DNA of 51,224 nucleotides from Sandaracinobacteroides sayramensis (GTDB lineage Bacteria; Pseudomonadota; Alphaproteobacteria; Sphingomonadales; Sphingomonadaceae): assembly GCF_022014495.1 (NCBI RefSeq), contig NZ_JAKLSQ010000026.1:1-51224 (forward strand). The letters are read 5' to 3'. Positions 36,209 through 46,400 of the stretch are shown piece after piece (the stretch's first letter is position 1; each line of letters begins with the position of its first letter). The notes under the pieces were generated by a model that was given only the letters and a program-made list of their open reading frames with translations, was not told the origin of the DNA and did no database searches. Both the position numbers and the translations under genes were made by a program.

Positions 36209-37072
36209 ATGCCAACCGCCCTCGCCCGCCTCTTCCGCCTCCTCGATGTCGAGGAAATCGAAGTCGATCTCTATCGCGGCGCCAACACCGACGCCGGCTG
36301 GTCGCGGGTCTATGGCGGGCAGGTGGTGGCGCAGGCGCTGGCGGCGGCCCAGCGCACCGTGCCCGAGGATCGGCCGGCGCATTCGCTGCACAGCTATTTC
36401 ATCCGCCCCGGCGAACCCCGAATCCCCATCCTCTACAAGGTGGAGCGCGAGCGGGACGGCGCCAGCTTCACCACGCGCCGGGTCACCGCGATCCAGCACG
36501 GCCGCGCCATCTTCTCGCTGGCGGCGAGCTTCCAGATCCGCGAGCCGGGCTTCCAGCACCATGACCCGATGCCCGCCAGCGTCGGCCCGGAGGGTCTGCT
36601 GAGCGACCGGGAGTGGACGGAAAAAGCCGACGAGAAGATTCCCGAACCCTGGCGCTCGATCCTCGCCACGCGCGACCGGCCGTTCGAGTTCCGGCCGCTG
36701 CACCCCATCAACCCGATGAATCCGCGCGTGCTGCCGCCGGCCACGCAAAACTGGTTCCGGGCCGATGGCGAGGTGCCCGACGACCATCGCCTGCGCGCGG
36801 CCATCTTCGCCTATGCGACCGACATGACGCTGCTCGACACCTGCCTGCTGCCGCACGGCGTTTCCTGGACCGACCCGAAGCTGCAAAGCGCCAGCCTCGA
36901 CCATGCCATCTGGTTCCACCAGGACACCGATCCATCCGAATGGCATCTCTACGACCAGCATAGCCCGGCGGCCTCCGGCGGTCGCGGGCTCAATATCGGA
37001 AAAATCTTCTCGCAACGCGGCCAGCTGGTGGCGACCGTCGTCCAGGAAGGGCTGATCCGCTACCGCGACTGA
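36209..37072 (+). CDS. tesB: Acyl-CoA thioesterase II
   Basis: This 287-residue protein consists of two hot-dog domains. The first has GWSRVYGGQVVAQALAAA and HSLHSYFIRPG; the second carries the catalytic set in FAYATDMTLLD (Asp), SASLDHAIWFHQD (Ser/Thr position) and VVQEGLIR (Gln). It hydrolyses medium and long acyl-CoA. ATG 36209 is chosen because the upstream 12 residues are not similar to the family; no good ribosome site is seen. The last 13 bases overlap the convergent metallopeptidase gene. Confidence 0.93.
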   Translation: MPTALARLFRLLDVEEIEVDLYRGANTDAGWSRVYGGQVVAQALAAAQRTVPEDRPAHSLHSYFIRPGEPRIPILYKVERERDGASFTTRRVTAIQHGRAIFSLAASFQIREPGFQHHDPMPASVGPEGLLSDREWTEKADEKIPEPWRSILATRDRPFEFRPLHPINPMNPRVLPPATQNWFRADGEVPDDHRLRAAIFAYATDMTLLDTCLLPHGVSWTDPKLQSASLDHAIWFHQDTDPSEWHLYDQHSPAASGGRGLNIGKIFSQRGQLVATVVQEGLIRYRD

Positions 37073-38613
37073 CGCCGCCCGGACGCGCCACTCAGCGCCG
37101 CGCCGCGCAGGCTGGACATCCGCGCCTGCATGCGTTCCTGCTGCTCGGCGATTTCCGCCAGCAGTCCGGCCCGGTCACCCGCGCGGGCTTTCATCAGCAG
37201 CCTTTCCGCGAGTTCGGCGGCCGGGCCGCCATGCGGCGACCAGGCGAGCGGCTCCAATATGTTCGCAGCCTCGGGCAGGCGATTGGCGCGGGCGAGGGCC
37301 ACGGCGGTATCCAGCACCACCTCTGTCACCTGCGGCGCCAGGTCATGGGCGCGCAGCAGCAGGTCCAGCGCATGGGTCGGCAGCGGCCGGCGCGCCGGCT
37401 GGTAAAGGCGCGCATAGGCGTGCAGCGTCCGCCAGTCATTCGGGGCGGCATCGAAGGCGCGGTCCAGAAATCTCTGCGATTCCGCAAGATCTTCCGCCGC
37501 CATCGCCCGCCAGCGCAGAAGGTCCGGGTCGTCCGGCTCCGCCACGAGCAGCCGGTCGAGGAGCGTCCGCGCCTCGGCCCGATTGCCGTTCTGCAACTCG
37601 ACGAGGGCCAGCGCGCGGCTGGCCAGCGCATCCGGCCCGGCTGCCGCCGCGCGCGCCCGCACATCCTCGCGCGCCGCCTCGGTGCGGCTTTCCGGCAGCC
37701 CATGCTCCATCGACACCAGCCGCATCAGCAGGCTGCCGGCCGACGCCGGCAAGGGCTTGACGGCAACGGAGGCCGGCGTGCCCGCAGTGCGCGGCAGGCG
37801 GCTGAAGCTCGTCTCGTCCAGATAGCGGCGGAGCTTTTGCTGGAACCCCTGCAGATCCGGGTCGATATGGCTGCGGAAGGCTTCCACCGGATCGGCTCCG
37901 GCCGCCGTCGCCGTCAGATAGGCGACCAGCCGGTCGCGCATGCCCGGCGTGCGGAACAGATAATGGGTGAGAAGCCAGCTCTGGGCATAGAACATGGCGC
38001 TTTCGGAGTGGCGCTCCAGCGCCGGGGTGCGCGCCAGCAGCTTTTCCATGGGCAGCCACTCCGCCCCGGCCAGCCAGACGCCGCGATTGCCGCTGATCCG
38101 CCCGATCTCGATGGAATCCCGCCGGAAACGCGCGGTGGAGAAATATTCGGCGAATCCTTCCACATACCAGGGCGGATAGGCGACCCCGGCCGTGCCGAGC
38201 AGGAAATGATGGCCATATTCATGCAGCAGTATCTGCTGCCCGCCGAGCGCCGTGTCGGCGAGATCGTCATTGCCCTCGCCGGGATCGACCGCGATCACGG
38301 AAATCCGTCCGCGATCGGCGCGATAGAAGCCCGCGACATTGCCGCCGAGCTTCCGCCAGGGGGTGGCCTCCTGCAGATTCTTCACCAGGAAAACGTCCAG
38401 ACGCGGCGCTCCGGCCGCCGGATGGCGACCGGTCCTGTCCTGCAGCAGGCGATGAAAATCCTCCAGCAGCGCGGCCTGCTCCACCAGCCGCTTTTGCGGC
38501 CCCTCGGAATAGACACGGAAATGCGCCGTTTCCGCCACCTTCCACCCAGCCAGCACAGGGGCCGGCAGGGCCAGCACCAGAAGCCACAACCATGCCATTC
38601 GCCAGTGCAGCAT
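37060..38613 (-). CDS. DUF1570-like zinc metallopeptidase with helical-repeat tail
   Basis: This 517-residue protein has a signal peptide or anchor (residues 1-22), then a catalytic part with HEYGHHFLLG (His131, Glu132, His135) and Glu152 in YVEGFAEYFST, a gluzincin-type arrangement. From about residue 320 the sequence is made of helical repeats resembling TPR (WRAMAAEDLAESQRFLDRAFDAAP, LYQPARRPLPTHALDLLLRAHDLAP). ATG 38613 follows GAGG at 7 bases; ATG 38598 is possible. It is likely periplasmic or lipid-bilayer anchored. Families with a DUF1570-type HExxH next to TPRs are uncharacterised. Confidence 0.78.
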   Translation of the reverse strand: MLHWRMAWLWLLVLALPAPVLAGWKVAETAHFRVYSEGPQKRLVEQAALLEDFHRLLQDRTGRHPAAGAPRLDVFLVKNLQEATPWRKLGGNVAGFYRADRGRISVIAVDPGEGNDDLADTALGGQQILLHEYGHHFLLGTAGVAYPPWYVEGFAEYFSTARFRRDSIEIGRISGNRGVWLAGAEWLPMEKLLARTPALERHSESAMFYAQSWLLTHYLFRTPGMRDRLVAYLTATAAGADPVEAFRSHIDPDLQGFQQKLRRYLDETSFSRLPRTAGTPASVAVKPLPASAGSLLMRLVSMEHGLPESRTEAAREDVRARAAAAGPDALASRALALVELQNGNRAEARTLLDRLLVAEPDDPDLLRWRAMAAEDLAESQRFLDRAFDAAPNDWRTLHAYARLYQPARRPLPTHALDLLLRAHDLAPQVTEVVLDTAVALARANRLPEAANILEPLAWSPHGGPAAELAERLLMKARAGDRAGLLAEIAEQQERMQARMSSLRGAALSGASGRRQSR

Positions 38614-38930
38614 GGTGCAGCCTCGAGTCCCTTCCAGAATTTCCGCTACAGTTAACCAAGCCAGCCAGTCCGGGAAAGCGCGCACCGCCCTTGCAATTGT
38701 GAAGAAGTGCGAACCGCCTCACCCGGCCAGCATCGACCGGCCAGAATCTGTCGCCGCCTCTCGTCACCCCGGGCTTGACCCGGGGTCCAGCTTTCTTGGT
38801 CCAGCGCCTCGCCCGTGAAAAAAGCTGGACCCCGGGTCAAGCCCGGGGTGACGGATTGCGTTGTATCCAACTGAAGCCGGCTTAGCGAAAGCGCTCTTGC
38901 GCGAAGCGGGTTTGCCGCTAGCAAAGGCAC
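38614..38930. other. 317-base gene-free region with the 33-bp inverted pair
   Basis: It holds the divergent starts of the metallopeptidase and the alpha/beta hydrolase. The only structure seen is the inverted pair of 33-bp elements at 38762-38853. No gene, tRNA or clear promoter was found. Confidence 0.8.
38762..38853. repeat. Inverted pair of 33-bp palindromic elements
   Basis: Arms 38762-38794 and 38821-38853 are exact reverse complements over 33 bases, separated by 26 bases. Each arm contains the core CCCCGGGCTTGACCCGGGG. The pair could form a large cruciform or RNA hairpin. It is the same element as at 30-62 and 51162-51194. Confidence 0.95.
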
Positions 38931-40382
38931 ATGACAGCCATTTTCAGCCTCATCAGATTCCTGGCGCTGGCAGCTCTTGCGCTGCTGGCCGCCGTGTTCA
39001 TTGTCCGGGCGATCCAGGCGATGCGCGGGCCGCCGCTGCAATTGTGGCATACCGAAGCCCCCGATGAACCGTCGCCGGGCGAAATCGACAATATGGACTG
39101 GAAGGGCTGGCTGGCGCGCGAGCAACGGGTGTTCGCGCAGGTGAAATCGGAAGTGGTGGACAAGCTTCCGAAGGCGCAGCAGCTTGCGCAGAACCGCTAT
39201 TGGGCCAACGCGCCGATGCACGCCCCGAAGCTGCCGACCGACTGGAACCGCAGCTTCGAACTGCGCCCCGCCGGCGAGCCCGCCGGCGTCGCCGTGCTGC
39301 TGCACGGGTTGACGGACGGGCCTTACAGCCTGCGCCATGTCGGCCTGCATTATCAGGCGCGCGGCTGGGCGGTGGTGGGCGTGCGCCTGCCGGGCCATGG
39401 CACCGTGCCCGCCGGGCTCACCAAGGCCAATGTCGAGCAATGGGAAGCGGCGACGAGGCTCGGCGTGCGCGAGGCGATGCGCGCGGCGCCGGGCAAGCCG
39501 ATCCACCTCGTCGGCTATTCGAACGGCGGGGCGCTCGCCGTCGGCCATGCGCTCGACGCGCTGGAGAATCCGGCTCTGGGGCAGCCGCAGCAGATCGTCC
39601 TCGTATCGCCGATGATCGGCCTCACGCGCTTCGCCCGCTTCACCGGCCTTGCCGGCCTGCCGGCGATCTTCCCCGCCTTCGTGAACGCCGCCTGGCTGGA
39701 TGTGATACCGGAATACAACCCCTTCAAATACAACAGCTTCCCGGTCAAGGCCGGAGCAGAAGCGCATCGGCTGACGAATGTGCTCGCGCAGAAGTTCGAA
39801 AGTGCGAAGCAAAGCGGCCGGGTGCAGAAAATGCCCCCAGTGCTGGCTTTCCAGTCCGCCGTCGATTCCACCGTCAGCTCGCAGGCGGTGGTTTCCGGGC
39901 TGTTCGAGCATCTGCCGGCCAACGGCTCGGAACTGGTGCTGTTCGACGTGAACCGCGCCGCCTATGTCGGCCCCCTCGTCCGCGCTTCGGCGGATCGGGC
40001 TCTTGAGGGCCTGCTGCCGCGATCGCCGCAGCCTTACCGCATCCGGGTGATCGCCAACGCCGCGCCGGGCAACGCGGAAACGGTGGTGCGCAGCTTCGAG
40101 CCCGGCGCCACCGGCTCGACCGACGCGCCGCTTGCGACGCCCTACCGCCGGGACTTCTTCTCGCTCGGCCATGTCGCCCTGCCCTTCCCGCTGTCGGACG
40201 GGCTCTACGGCGCCAACCCGGACCCGGCCGATGTGCAGGGCGTGTCCCTGGGCGCGCTCGCCACGCGCGGCGAGAATGGCGTGCTCAGCATTTCTCCGGC
40301 GGCGCTGGCGCGGGTCAGCTCCAACCCCTTCTTCCCCTGGATGCTGGAACAGATCGACACCCGGATGCAGCCCGCGGCATGA
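38931..40382 (+). CDS. Alpha/beta hydrolase with N-terminal membrane anchor
   Basis: This 483-residue protein has one N-terminal membrane segment (about 8-27), followed by a hydrolase core with oxyanion LLHGLTDGPYSLR and nucleophile elbow GYSNGG (Ser197). A late GHVALPFP segment probably carries the catalytic His. The anchor suggests action at the inner membrane or periplasm. The substrate (ester, lipid or peptide) is not told by sequence. The ATG at 38931 gives the anchor. The stop overlaps the AGCS gene start (ATGA), coupling the two. Confidence 0.82.
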   Translation: MTAIFSLIRFLALAALALLAAVFIVRAIQAMRGPPLQLWHTEAPDEPSPGEIDNMDWKGWLAREQRVFAQVKSEVVDKLPKAQQLAQNRYWANAPMHAPKLPTDWNRSFELRPAGEPAGVAVLLHGLTDGPYSLRHVGLHYQARGWAVVGVRLPGHGTVPAGLTKANVEQWEAATRLGVREAMRAAPGKPIHLVGYSNGGALAVGHALDALENPALGQPQQIVLVSPMIGLTRFARFTGLAGLPAIFPAFVNAAWLDVIPEYNPFKYNSFPVKAGAEAHRLTNVLAQKFESAKQSGRVQKMPPVLAFQSAVDSTVSSQAVVSGLFEHLPANGSELVLFDVNRAAYVGPLVRASADRALEGLLPRSPQPYRIRVIANAAPGNAETVVRSFEPGATGSTDAPLATPYRRDFFSLGHVALPFPLSDGLYGANPDPADVQGVSLGALATRGENGVLSISPAALARVSSNPFFPWMLEQIDTRMQPAA

Positions 40383-41776
40383 GCGCCATCGCCCTGATCG
40401 AAGCGGGGATCGACCGGCTTTCCGGCTTCGTCTTCGCCACCGTGCCCATCGGCGGCGTGGAGGTGCAGCTGGTGGTGCTGTGGCTGGCGGTCGCCATGGT
40501 CTTCATGACCTTCTGGCTGGGCATCCCGCAGGTGCGCGGCTTTTCCGAAGCCTGGCGGATCCTGCGCGGCCGCTACTGGGACCCGAGCGCCCCGGGCGAG
40601 GTTTCGCAATTCGCGGCGCTGACCACGGCGCTTTCGGGCACAATCGGCCTTGGCAACATCGCCGGCATCGGCGTGGCGCTGACGGTGGGCGGCCCGGGCG
40701 CGATCTTCTGGATGTTCGTGATCGGCCTCTTCGCCATGGGCCTGAAATGCGCCGAGGTGACGCTGGGCCTGATGTTCCGCGAGGAGCTGTCATATGGGCG
40801 GGTGCGCGGCGGCGCCTGGGTGACGCTGGAGCGCGGCCTCGCCTCCATCGGCCTGCCGAAGCTGGGGCGCGGGCTGGGGCTGTTCCATGCCTTCCTGATG
40901 ATCGGCGGCTCGCTGTCGCTGTTCCAGGTGAACCAGGCCTTCCCGCCGGTCGCCCAGCAGTTCGGGGTGGAAAGCCGCCTCGGCTTCGGCCTGTTCTTCG
41001 CCTTCATGGTGGCGCTGGTGCTGCTGGGCTCGATCCGCTGGATCGGCCGCGCCACATCGGTGCTGGTGCCGGCGATGAGCCTCATCTTCATGGCCGGCTG
41101 CCTCACCATCCTCTTCGCCGGTTTCGAGCGGATTCCGGGCGCCATCGGCCTCATCGTCTCGGAAGCGTTCACCGCCGAAAGCGCCTTCGGCGGCATGCTG
41201 GGCGCCTTCGTCACCGGCATGCGCCGCGCCATCTACAGCTGCGAGGCGGGCCTCGGCACCGCGGTCGCCGCCCATGCGCAGGCGAAGACGCGGCAGCCGG
41301 CCTCCGAAGGGCTGGTGGCGCTGATCGAGCCGTTCATGGACACGGTGGTGATGTGCACCATCACCGGAATCGCCTTCGTGGTGGCCGGCACCTGGGATCC
41401 GGCGACCAACGGCGGCCTGCAGGGGGTGGAGATCGCCACCGCCGCCTTCGCCACCATTTCCAGCTGGTTTCCCATGCTGCTGGCGGTGGCGGTGTTCCTG
41501 TTCGCCTATGCCACCGTCATCGCCAACGGCTTCTATGCGGCGGAAGCCTGCCAATATCTGTTCGGCCATGGGCGCAAGCGGGAACTGGCGGTGAAGGCCG
41601 CCTTCTGCTGCATCCTGCCGCTGGGGGTGATCCTGGAAATGGGCAAGATCGTGGACTTCGTGGACTCGGTCTATTTCCTGATGGCGGTTCCGAACATCAT
41701 CGGCCTCTATCTGCTGGCAAAACCCTTGCGGGCCGAAATGCAGCGCTATTTCCATGAACGGCAATTGGGGAACTGA
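40379..41776 (+). CDS. AGCS family sodium:amino-acid symporter
   Basis: This 465-residue protein has around ten hydrophobic segments. The AGCS pattern is visible in SGTIGLGNIAGIGVALTVGGPGAIFWM, the substrate-channel motif, and in later GTAVAAHAQAK and IANGFYAAEACQYLFG segments. Family members bring in alanine or glycine with sodium. It starts within the stop of the alpha/beta hydrolase gene (ATGA), so a hydrolase-plus-uptake unit is possible but speculative. A 2-base gap leads to osmC. Confidence 0.9.
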   Translation: MSAIALIEAGIDRLSGFVFATVPIGGVEVQLVVLWLAVAMVFMTFWLGIPQVRGFSEAWRILRGRYWDPSAPGEVSQFAALTTALSGTIGLGNIAGIGVALTVGGPGAIFWMFVIGLFAMGLKCAEVTLGLMFREELSYGRVRGGAWVTLERGLASIGLPKLGRGLGLFHAFLMIGGSLSLFQVNQAFPPVAQQFGVESRLGFGLFFAFMVALVLLGSIRWIGRATSVLVPAMSLIFMAGCLTILFAGFERIPGAIGLIVSEAFTAESAFGGMLGAFVTGMRRAIYSCEAGLGTAVAAHAQAKTRQPASEGLVALIEPFMDTVVMCTITGIAFVVAGTWDPATNGGLQGVEIATAAFATISSWFPMLLAVAVFLFAYATVIANGFYAAEACQYLFGHGRKRELAVKAAFCCILPLGVILEMGKIVDFVDSVYFLMAVPNIIGLYLLAKPLRAEMQRYFHERQLGN

Positions 41777-41778
41777 AA

Positions 41779-42204
41779 ATGGCCGAGAAGCTGACCACCG
41801 CCCATGTGCGCGAAAATGGCGACAGCCGCTATTCCGTGGCCATCCAGGTATCCGGCCATGACCTGCTGGGGGACGAGCCGCAGGATTACGCCGGTGGCAA
41901 GGATCTGGGGCCAGCCCCCTATGACCTGCTGACGGCGGCGCTGGGCGAATGCACCGCCATGACCATCCGCTGGTATGCCGAGCAGCAGAAATGGCCTCTG
42001 GAGCATGTGGAAGTGACGCTGACGCACCAGAAGGGCGGCGAAGGCGCCAGCAATGCGCGGCAGGACGTGTTCACCAAGCGGATCAGGCTGCAAGGCCCGG
42101 ACCTGACGGCGGAACAGCACAGGAAGCTTATCGAGATTGCCGCCAAATGTCCGGTGCAGCGCACGCTGGAGGGAACGCCGCTGATCCGAACGGCGGAAGA
42201 ATAG
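41779..42204 (+). CDS. OsmC family protein
   Basis: This 141-residue protein has the OsmC fold with the two redox cysteines Cys58 (GECTAMT) and Cys124 (AAKCPVQRTL), typical of peroxiredoxin-like OsmC/Ohr proteins that reduce organic hydroperoxides. GxPYDLLTAALG matches the pocket region. Ohr and OsmC branches cannot be separated with certainty. It follows the AGCS symporter by 2 bases and is probably in the same transcript. Confidence 0.9.
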   Translation: MAEKLTTAHVRENGDSRYSVAIQVSGHDLLGDEPQDYAGGKDLGPAPYDLLTAALGECTAMTIRWYAEQQKWPLEHVEVTLTHQKGGEGASNARQDVFTKRIRLQGPDLTAEQHRKLIEIAAKCPVQRTLEGTPLIRTAEE

Positions 42205-42281
42205 AAAGCCGTTCATCCGCGGTTCCGCCGGATTGTTCCAGGAATGCGCCATCCGCGAACCATCGCCAGGGACATTCCTTC

Positions 42282-42854
42282 ATGCAGCGATCCAGCCGCT
42301 TGCCTCGGCGGGCGAATCTCATGCTTGCGTCTTTCCTCTGCCTTCCCCTGCTGGCAGGTGGCGGATGGTATGCGGCGTCGCCCTATTACACCGTGCACGC
42401 CATGCAGCGGGCCGCCCTTTCAGGGGATGTCGAGCGTTTTGCCGCCCATGTCGATTTCCCGCAACTCCGCGCTTCGCTGAAATCCGCCATTCGGGCACGC
42501 CTCGCCGCCGAGGCCGAAGCCGCACCGCCGAATTCGCTGCAAGCGCTGGGGATCGGGCTGGCGATGGGCTTTGTCGACCAGATGGTGGAAAGCGCGCTGT
42601 CGCCGGAAGCCATGGGGCTTGCGCTGGCATCCTTGCAGGCCGCCGGCGAATGGTCCGCGCCCGTGGGCCTGGAAAGCCTGGCCCTGCTGGCGGCCCCGCA
42701 ACTGGAAATCGAACGCGAGGGCCTCGAGCGCTTTCGCCTGCAATTGGCCGAAGGCGAGGGACATCCGGCCCTGCTGTTCCGCCGCGACGGCCTTGGCTGG
42801 AAGCTGGACGGCGTGGACCTGCCGCATGCCCGGCCGCCGGCAGCCGGCGCCTGA
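42282..42854 (+). CDS. DUF2939 domain protein
   Basis: This 190-residue protein has an N-terminal hydrophobic segment (about 12-28) and a DUF2939-type region starting at SPYYTVHAMQRAALSGDVERFAAHVDFPQLRASLK. Family members are small membrane-tethered proteins of unknown function. ATG 42282 follows AGGGA with 9-base spacing; the longer frame upstream is not supported. It converges on the DUF2061 gene, with 6 bases between stops. Confidence 0.8.
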   Translation: MQRSSRLPRRANLMLASFLCLPLLAGGGWYAASPYYTVHAMQRAALSGDVERFAAHVDFPQLRASLKSAIRARLAAEAEAAPPNSLQALGIGLAMGFVDQMVESALSPEAMGLALASLQAAGEWSAPVGLESLALLAAPQLEIEREGLERFRLQLAEGEGHPALLFRRDGLGWKLDGVDLPHARPPAAGA

Positions 42855-42860
42855 CAGGCT

Positions 42861-43052
42861 TCAGGTGGATATCCGGCCCGACTTCCGTTCCCAAAGCCAT
42901 TCGTGGATATAGAAGACGACGGCCTGAACGGTGGGTTCCAGAAAGCCGATGGCCATGGCCACGGACAGGCTGCCCGTCAGCAAATAGGCGAGCAGAACTG
43001 CCACGGTGATATGCACGCACCAATAGCTGGCGGTTTTCGCTATACGGCGCAT
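42861..43052 (-). CDS. DUF2061 small membrane protein
   Basis: This 63-residue protein has the DUF2061 pattern MRRIAKTASYWCVHITVAVLL, then a second hydrophobic segment and EPTVQAVVFYIHEWLWERK. Family proteins have two membrane segments and unknown function. The ATG at 43052 is preceded by AAGGA at 7 bases; the longer frame upstream is not similar to the family. Confidence 0.85.
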   Translation of the reverse strand: MRRIAKTASYWCVHITVAVLLAYLLTGSLSVAMAIGFLEPTVQAVVFYIHEWLWERKSGRIST

Positions 43053-43248
43053 ACCCTGGTCCTTCGAAGCTAGACGCGACTGGGCGCCTATTGCCCGGCG
43101 AATCTGGGTTCTGCCAACCATTTTTGCAACTGATTATCAGTTGGGAAATCAATATGCGGCGCGGGCGGAACCTGAATTCGGCTTTGCCAGCTTTGGCCGA
43201 CCGCTAGAGGCCCGCCACGATAGGCAAGCCTTACACACCGCTGCCGTC

Positions 43249-43333
43249 TGGTACCCCCGGCCGGACTCGAACCGGCAAGCCTTGCGGCATCCGATTTTGA
43301 GTCGGACGCGTCTACCAATTCCGCCACAGGGGC
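43249..43333 (-). tRNA. tRNA-Leu (anticodon CAA)
   Basis: The 85-base minus-strand sequence forms a class II tRNA: GCCCCTG acceptor, D-arm with AATTGGTAGACG, anticodon stem TCCGA/TCGGA around CTCAAAA with anticodon CAA, a variable arm (TGCCGCAAGGCT), T-arm GGTTCGAGTCC, and encoded CCA at 43249-43251. Confidence 0.97.
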
Positions 43334-43378
43334 CTGTCGCAGGCGGATTGCGCTAGCCGTTCGCCCAGCAAAAGAAAA

Positions 43379-43405
43379 GGGGCGGCGCAATATTGCACCG
43401 CCCCC
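43379..43405. terminator. Bidirectional terminator past the Oar-like gene
   Basis: The stem GGGGCGG-C-GCAATATTGC-A-CCGCCCC has one mismatch. On the minus strand it is followed by TTTTCTTTT, so it ends the Oar-like receptor transcript before tRNA-Leu. The plus strand also has a T7 tract. Confidence 0.85.
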
Positions 43406-43428
43406 TTTTTTTGAGATCAGCGGACCTC

Positions 43429-46400
43429 TCAGAGGCCGCGGAAGCTCAGACGCGCCCCAAGCCGAACCTGCCAGATCGAGATCGTGGACGAGTTGGTGAG
43501 CGAAGGGTTGCGAACGTTGGAGTAGATATATTTGCTGCCGTCCGCGTTCAGGGCCACGTTGGCGACGGTTGCATAATAGGGGAAGCTGACCTGGCGCAGC
43601 GAACCCCAATCCTTGTTCAGCATGTTCAGGACGTTTTCGAAGTCCGCGAACACTTCCACCTTGCCGCTGAAGACGAACGGGATTTCCTGGCTGATGTGCA
43701 GGTCCAGCTTGTTCCAGCGCGGCGAGCGGCCGATGTTCTTCGGCGCGATCTTGCCCTGATACCCCTTCAGATCCCCGTTCAGCACCAGGTCGCGCATCTT
43801 CTCATAGTCGGCCGTCGTCGCATATTGCACGAGCGGATCGGCCGTGGCGGACGACACGTCCGGCACATAGACCAGATAGCGGTTGTTGGTGCCCGTGGTG
43901 CCGAACACCGCCGAGCGCCCCGAGGTCGAGTCCTGGAAGGTGTAGCTGTAACGCTGACCCGAGGTCGAGTTGAAGAACAGGTCGATCCGGCTGACATTGT
44001 CGCCGAACAGCTCCTTCTGATAGCCGACGCCAAGCCGCCAGGCGTTGTCACGCTGGTAGTTGGAGATGCCATAGGCGGAGTGGTTCGGATCGATCGCCGC
44101 AGCGTTGCCGAAGTTCGAGCCTGCCGTGGACGAAGTGGCGGAGCTGACATCCCGCACGCGCTGCCAAGTATAGGCGCCGTTCACGTCAAGACCGAAGTCG
44201 AACCGCTTGTTGAAATGACCGACGATGTTCCAGCTATAACCCTTGTCGGTGTTGTAGATCAGCAAGTCCTGGTTGTTGCTGCCGGTGACTCCGGCCATAT
44301 ACTGCGGGCGACCGTCGGGCAGGAACTTGCCGTTCGGGGTCGAGCGCAGGTCGGTCCAGGTCCAGGCGTCCTTGACGCGCGACCAGACGACATCGGCACC
44401 GAAGTTCCAGTCATCACCCAGAGCGCCGAGGTTCGCCTCATAGTTGACCGAGCCGGCGACGCGCCATTGCGACGGCAGGCGCAGACTCGGGTCGATGGCG
44501 TTGGTGGCGGCGAGAGCCGGGCCGGCGGTGCGGAGCTTTTCCAGCAGGGCATTGGGAATGCCCGTGCCGCCGGTCACACCGTTCAGCGTCGCCGCACCAA
44601 GCGCCTGCACTTCTTCCGGCGTCAGGCCACGAATGTCGCTGATGGAGAACGTGCCATTGGCCGTCCGCTGGATGGTGCTGCTCGCCAGCAAGGGGCCGGG
44701 GTTCGAGAAGCTGTTCGAAAGCCAGACGTTCGGGCTGCCGCCGGCGAACAGGCCGGCAGACAGCCTTGCGGTCAGGCGATCGGTCGGCCGCCAGTTGGCG
44801 CCGAAGCGCGGCTGGAACACGCCGCGGCCATTCAGCGTCGACGTGTTGGTGAAACCGTAGCGATCGGTGAAGGCCTGGTTGAAAGCCGGCCGGTCGCCCA
44901 TTTCGTAAAGGTCGTAGCGAAGGCCGAACTGCAGCGATAGATCGGAGGTCGCGTCCCACACATCCTGCGCGCCGAACGTCCAGGTGGTGGCCTTGAAGAT
45001 CGCAGCCACATCGTTGATATCGCCGCTCACCGGAGTGGCAATGAAGAGGCTGTTCGCACGCTGGGCTTCCAGGTCCGCGAGAGAATCGAAGCGCCAGTTG
45101 CCGGAGACGTTTTGCGCGAAGAGATTGTTATAGTCCTGCTGGCGGCGCTCCACGATCAATTTCACATCATGGCGATCCTGCCGGTAGCGTGCCTGCAGTT
45201 CGGTTCCGAGCGTCTTCACCGTCAGTTCGTTAGCCTGCCGCGAGACGTCGGGACCGAATTGGATACGGCCAACGCCGCCAGCGCAGTTGGGTGACGTAGT
45301 TCCAACCGTCGGTGTATCGGTCAAGCAAACCTGGAACTGGCCGAAATCCCGGCCATTATAGGGCGATTGCAGGCGCTTGTAATCATTGTAGCTCACGCGA
45401 ACCTGGGTCGAGAAGTTGGACGACCAGTCCGAGTTGAGTTGGCCGACCCAATAATGGTTGATCGAGCCTTGCGAATAGTTGTTCGATTGCAGCGACAGCG
45501 TCGGGTTGCTCGCCCCGACCTGGTTCGCACTGGTCTGGCCCGCAAGCAGATCGCCCTTGGAATAGATGTAGGTGAAGGCTGCCCGGTGGTTGTCGGTGAT
45601 GTTCCAGTCGAGCTTGACCGCCAGCTTCTTGTCGTTCTCGTCCACCGATTCCGCGACATCCATCGCATCGTAATTGTAGACGCGGTTCGCGATTTCCTGA
45701 ACCTTCGTCACATCCGCGCGGGTGACGGCCGCGAGTGTGTTGGCGAAATTCTCGCCAGCCGGGCCGACATCGGACGGCGTCTTGTTCTGCATCTGCTCAT
45801 AGGTGACGGCGAAGAAGAGCTTGTCCTTGATGATCGGACCGGTCGCCTGCACGCCCCACACCGTCGACTTGTAGTCGCGATCGACGCGGATGTCGCGGGT
45901 GCGGGTGCCGCCCAGCTTGTCCGACGTGTAGGAATAGAAGCCGGTGAAATTATACTCGTTGCCGCCGGACTTGAGAACGCTGTTGACGGCGCCCCCCTGG
46001 AAATTGCCCTGCTGGATATCGGCCGGAGCGACTTCCACCGAGAATTCGCCGATCGCGTCCAGCGGAACCGGACCGCGCGACGAGGCGAGACCGCCGGCCT
46101 CAAGGCCGAAGGGGTCGCCAAAGGCGATGCCGTCCACGGTGATGCGGTTGAATCGGTTGTTCTGACCGGCGATCGAAATGGCGCCCGTGCCGTTCGTCGG
46201 GTCCAGCGACACCATCGGGTCGCGAGCCGCGAGCTGGCGAACGTCGCGGTTGATCGAAGCCACGCCAGCGATGTCGTTGGCCGACAGGATCGTCGCCGGG
46301 CCGCTGGCGAGCGTGACGTTCGAACGGCGCGAGGCGGTCACTTCGATCGTCTGCCCCGCCGGAACCAGAGTGACGGCGATGCGCTGCGGCTGGCCGGCCG

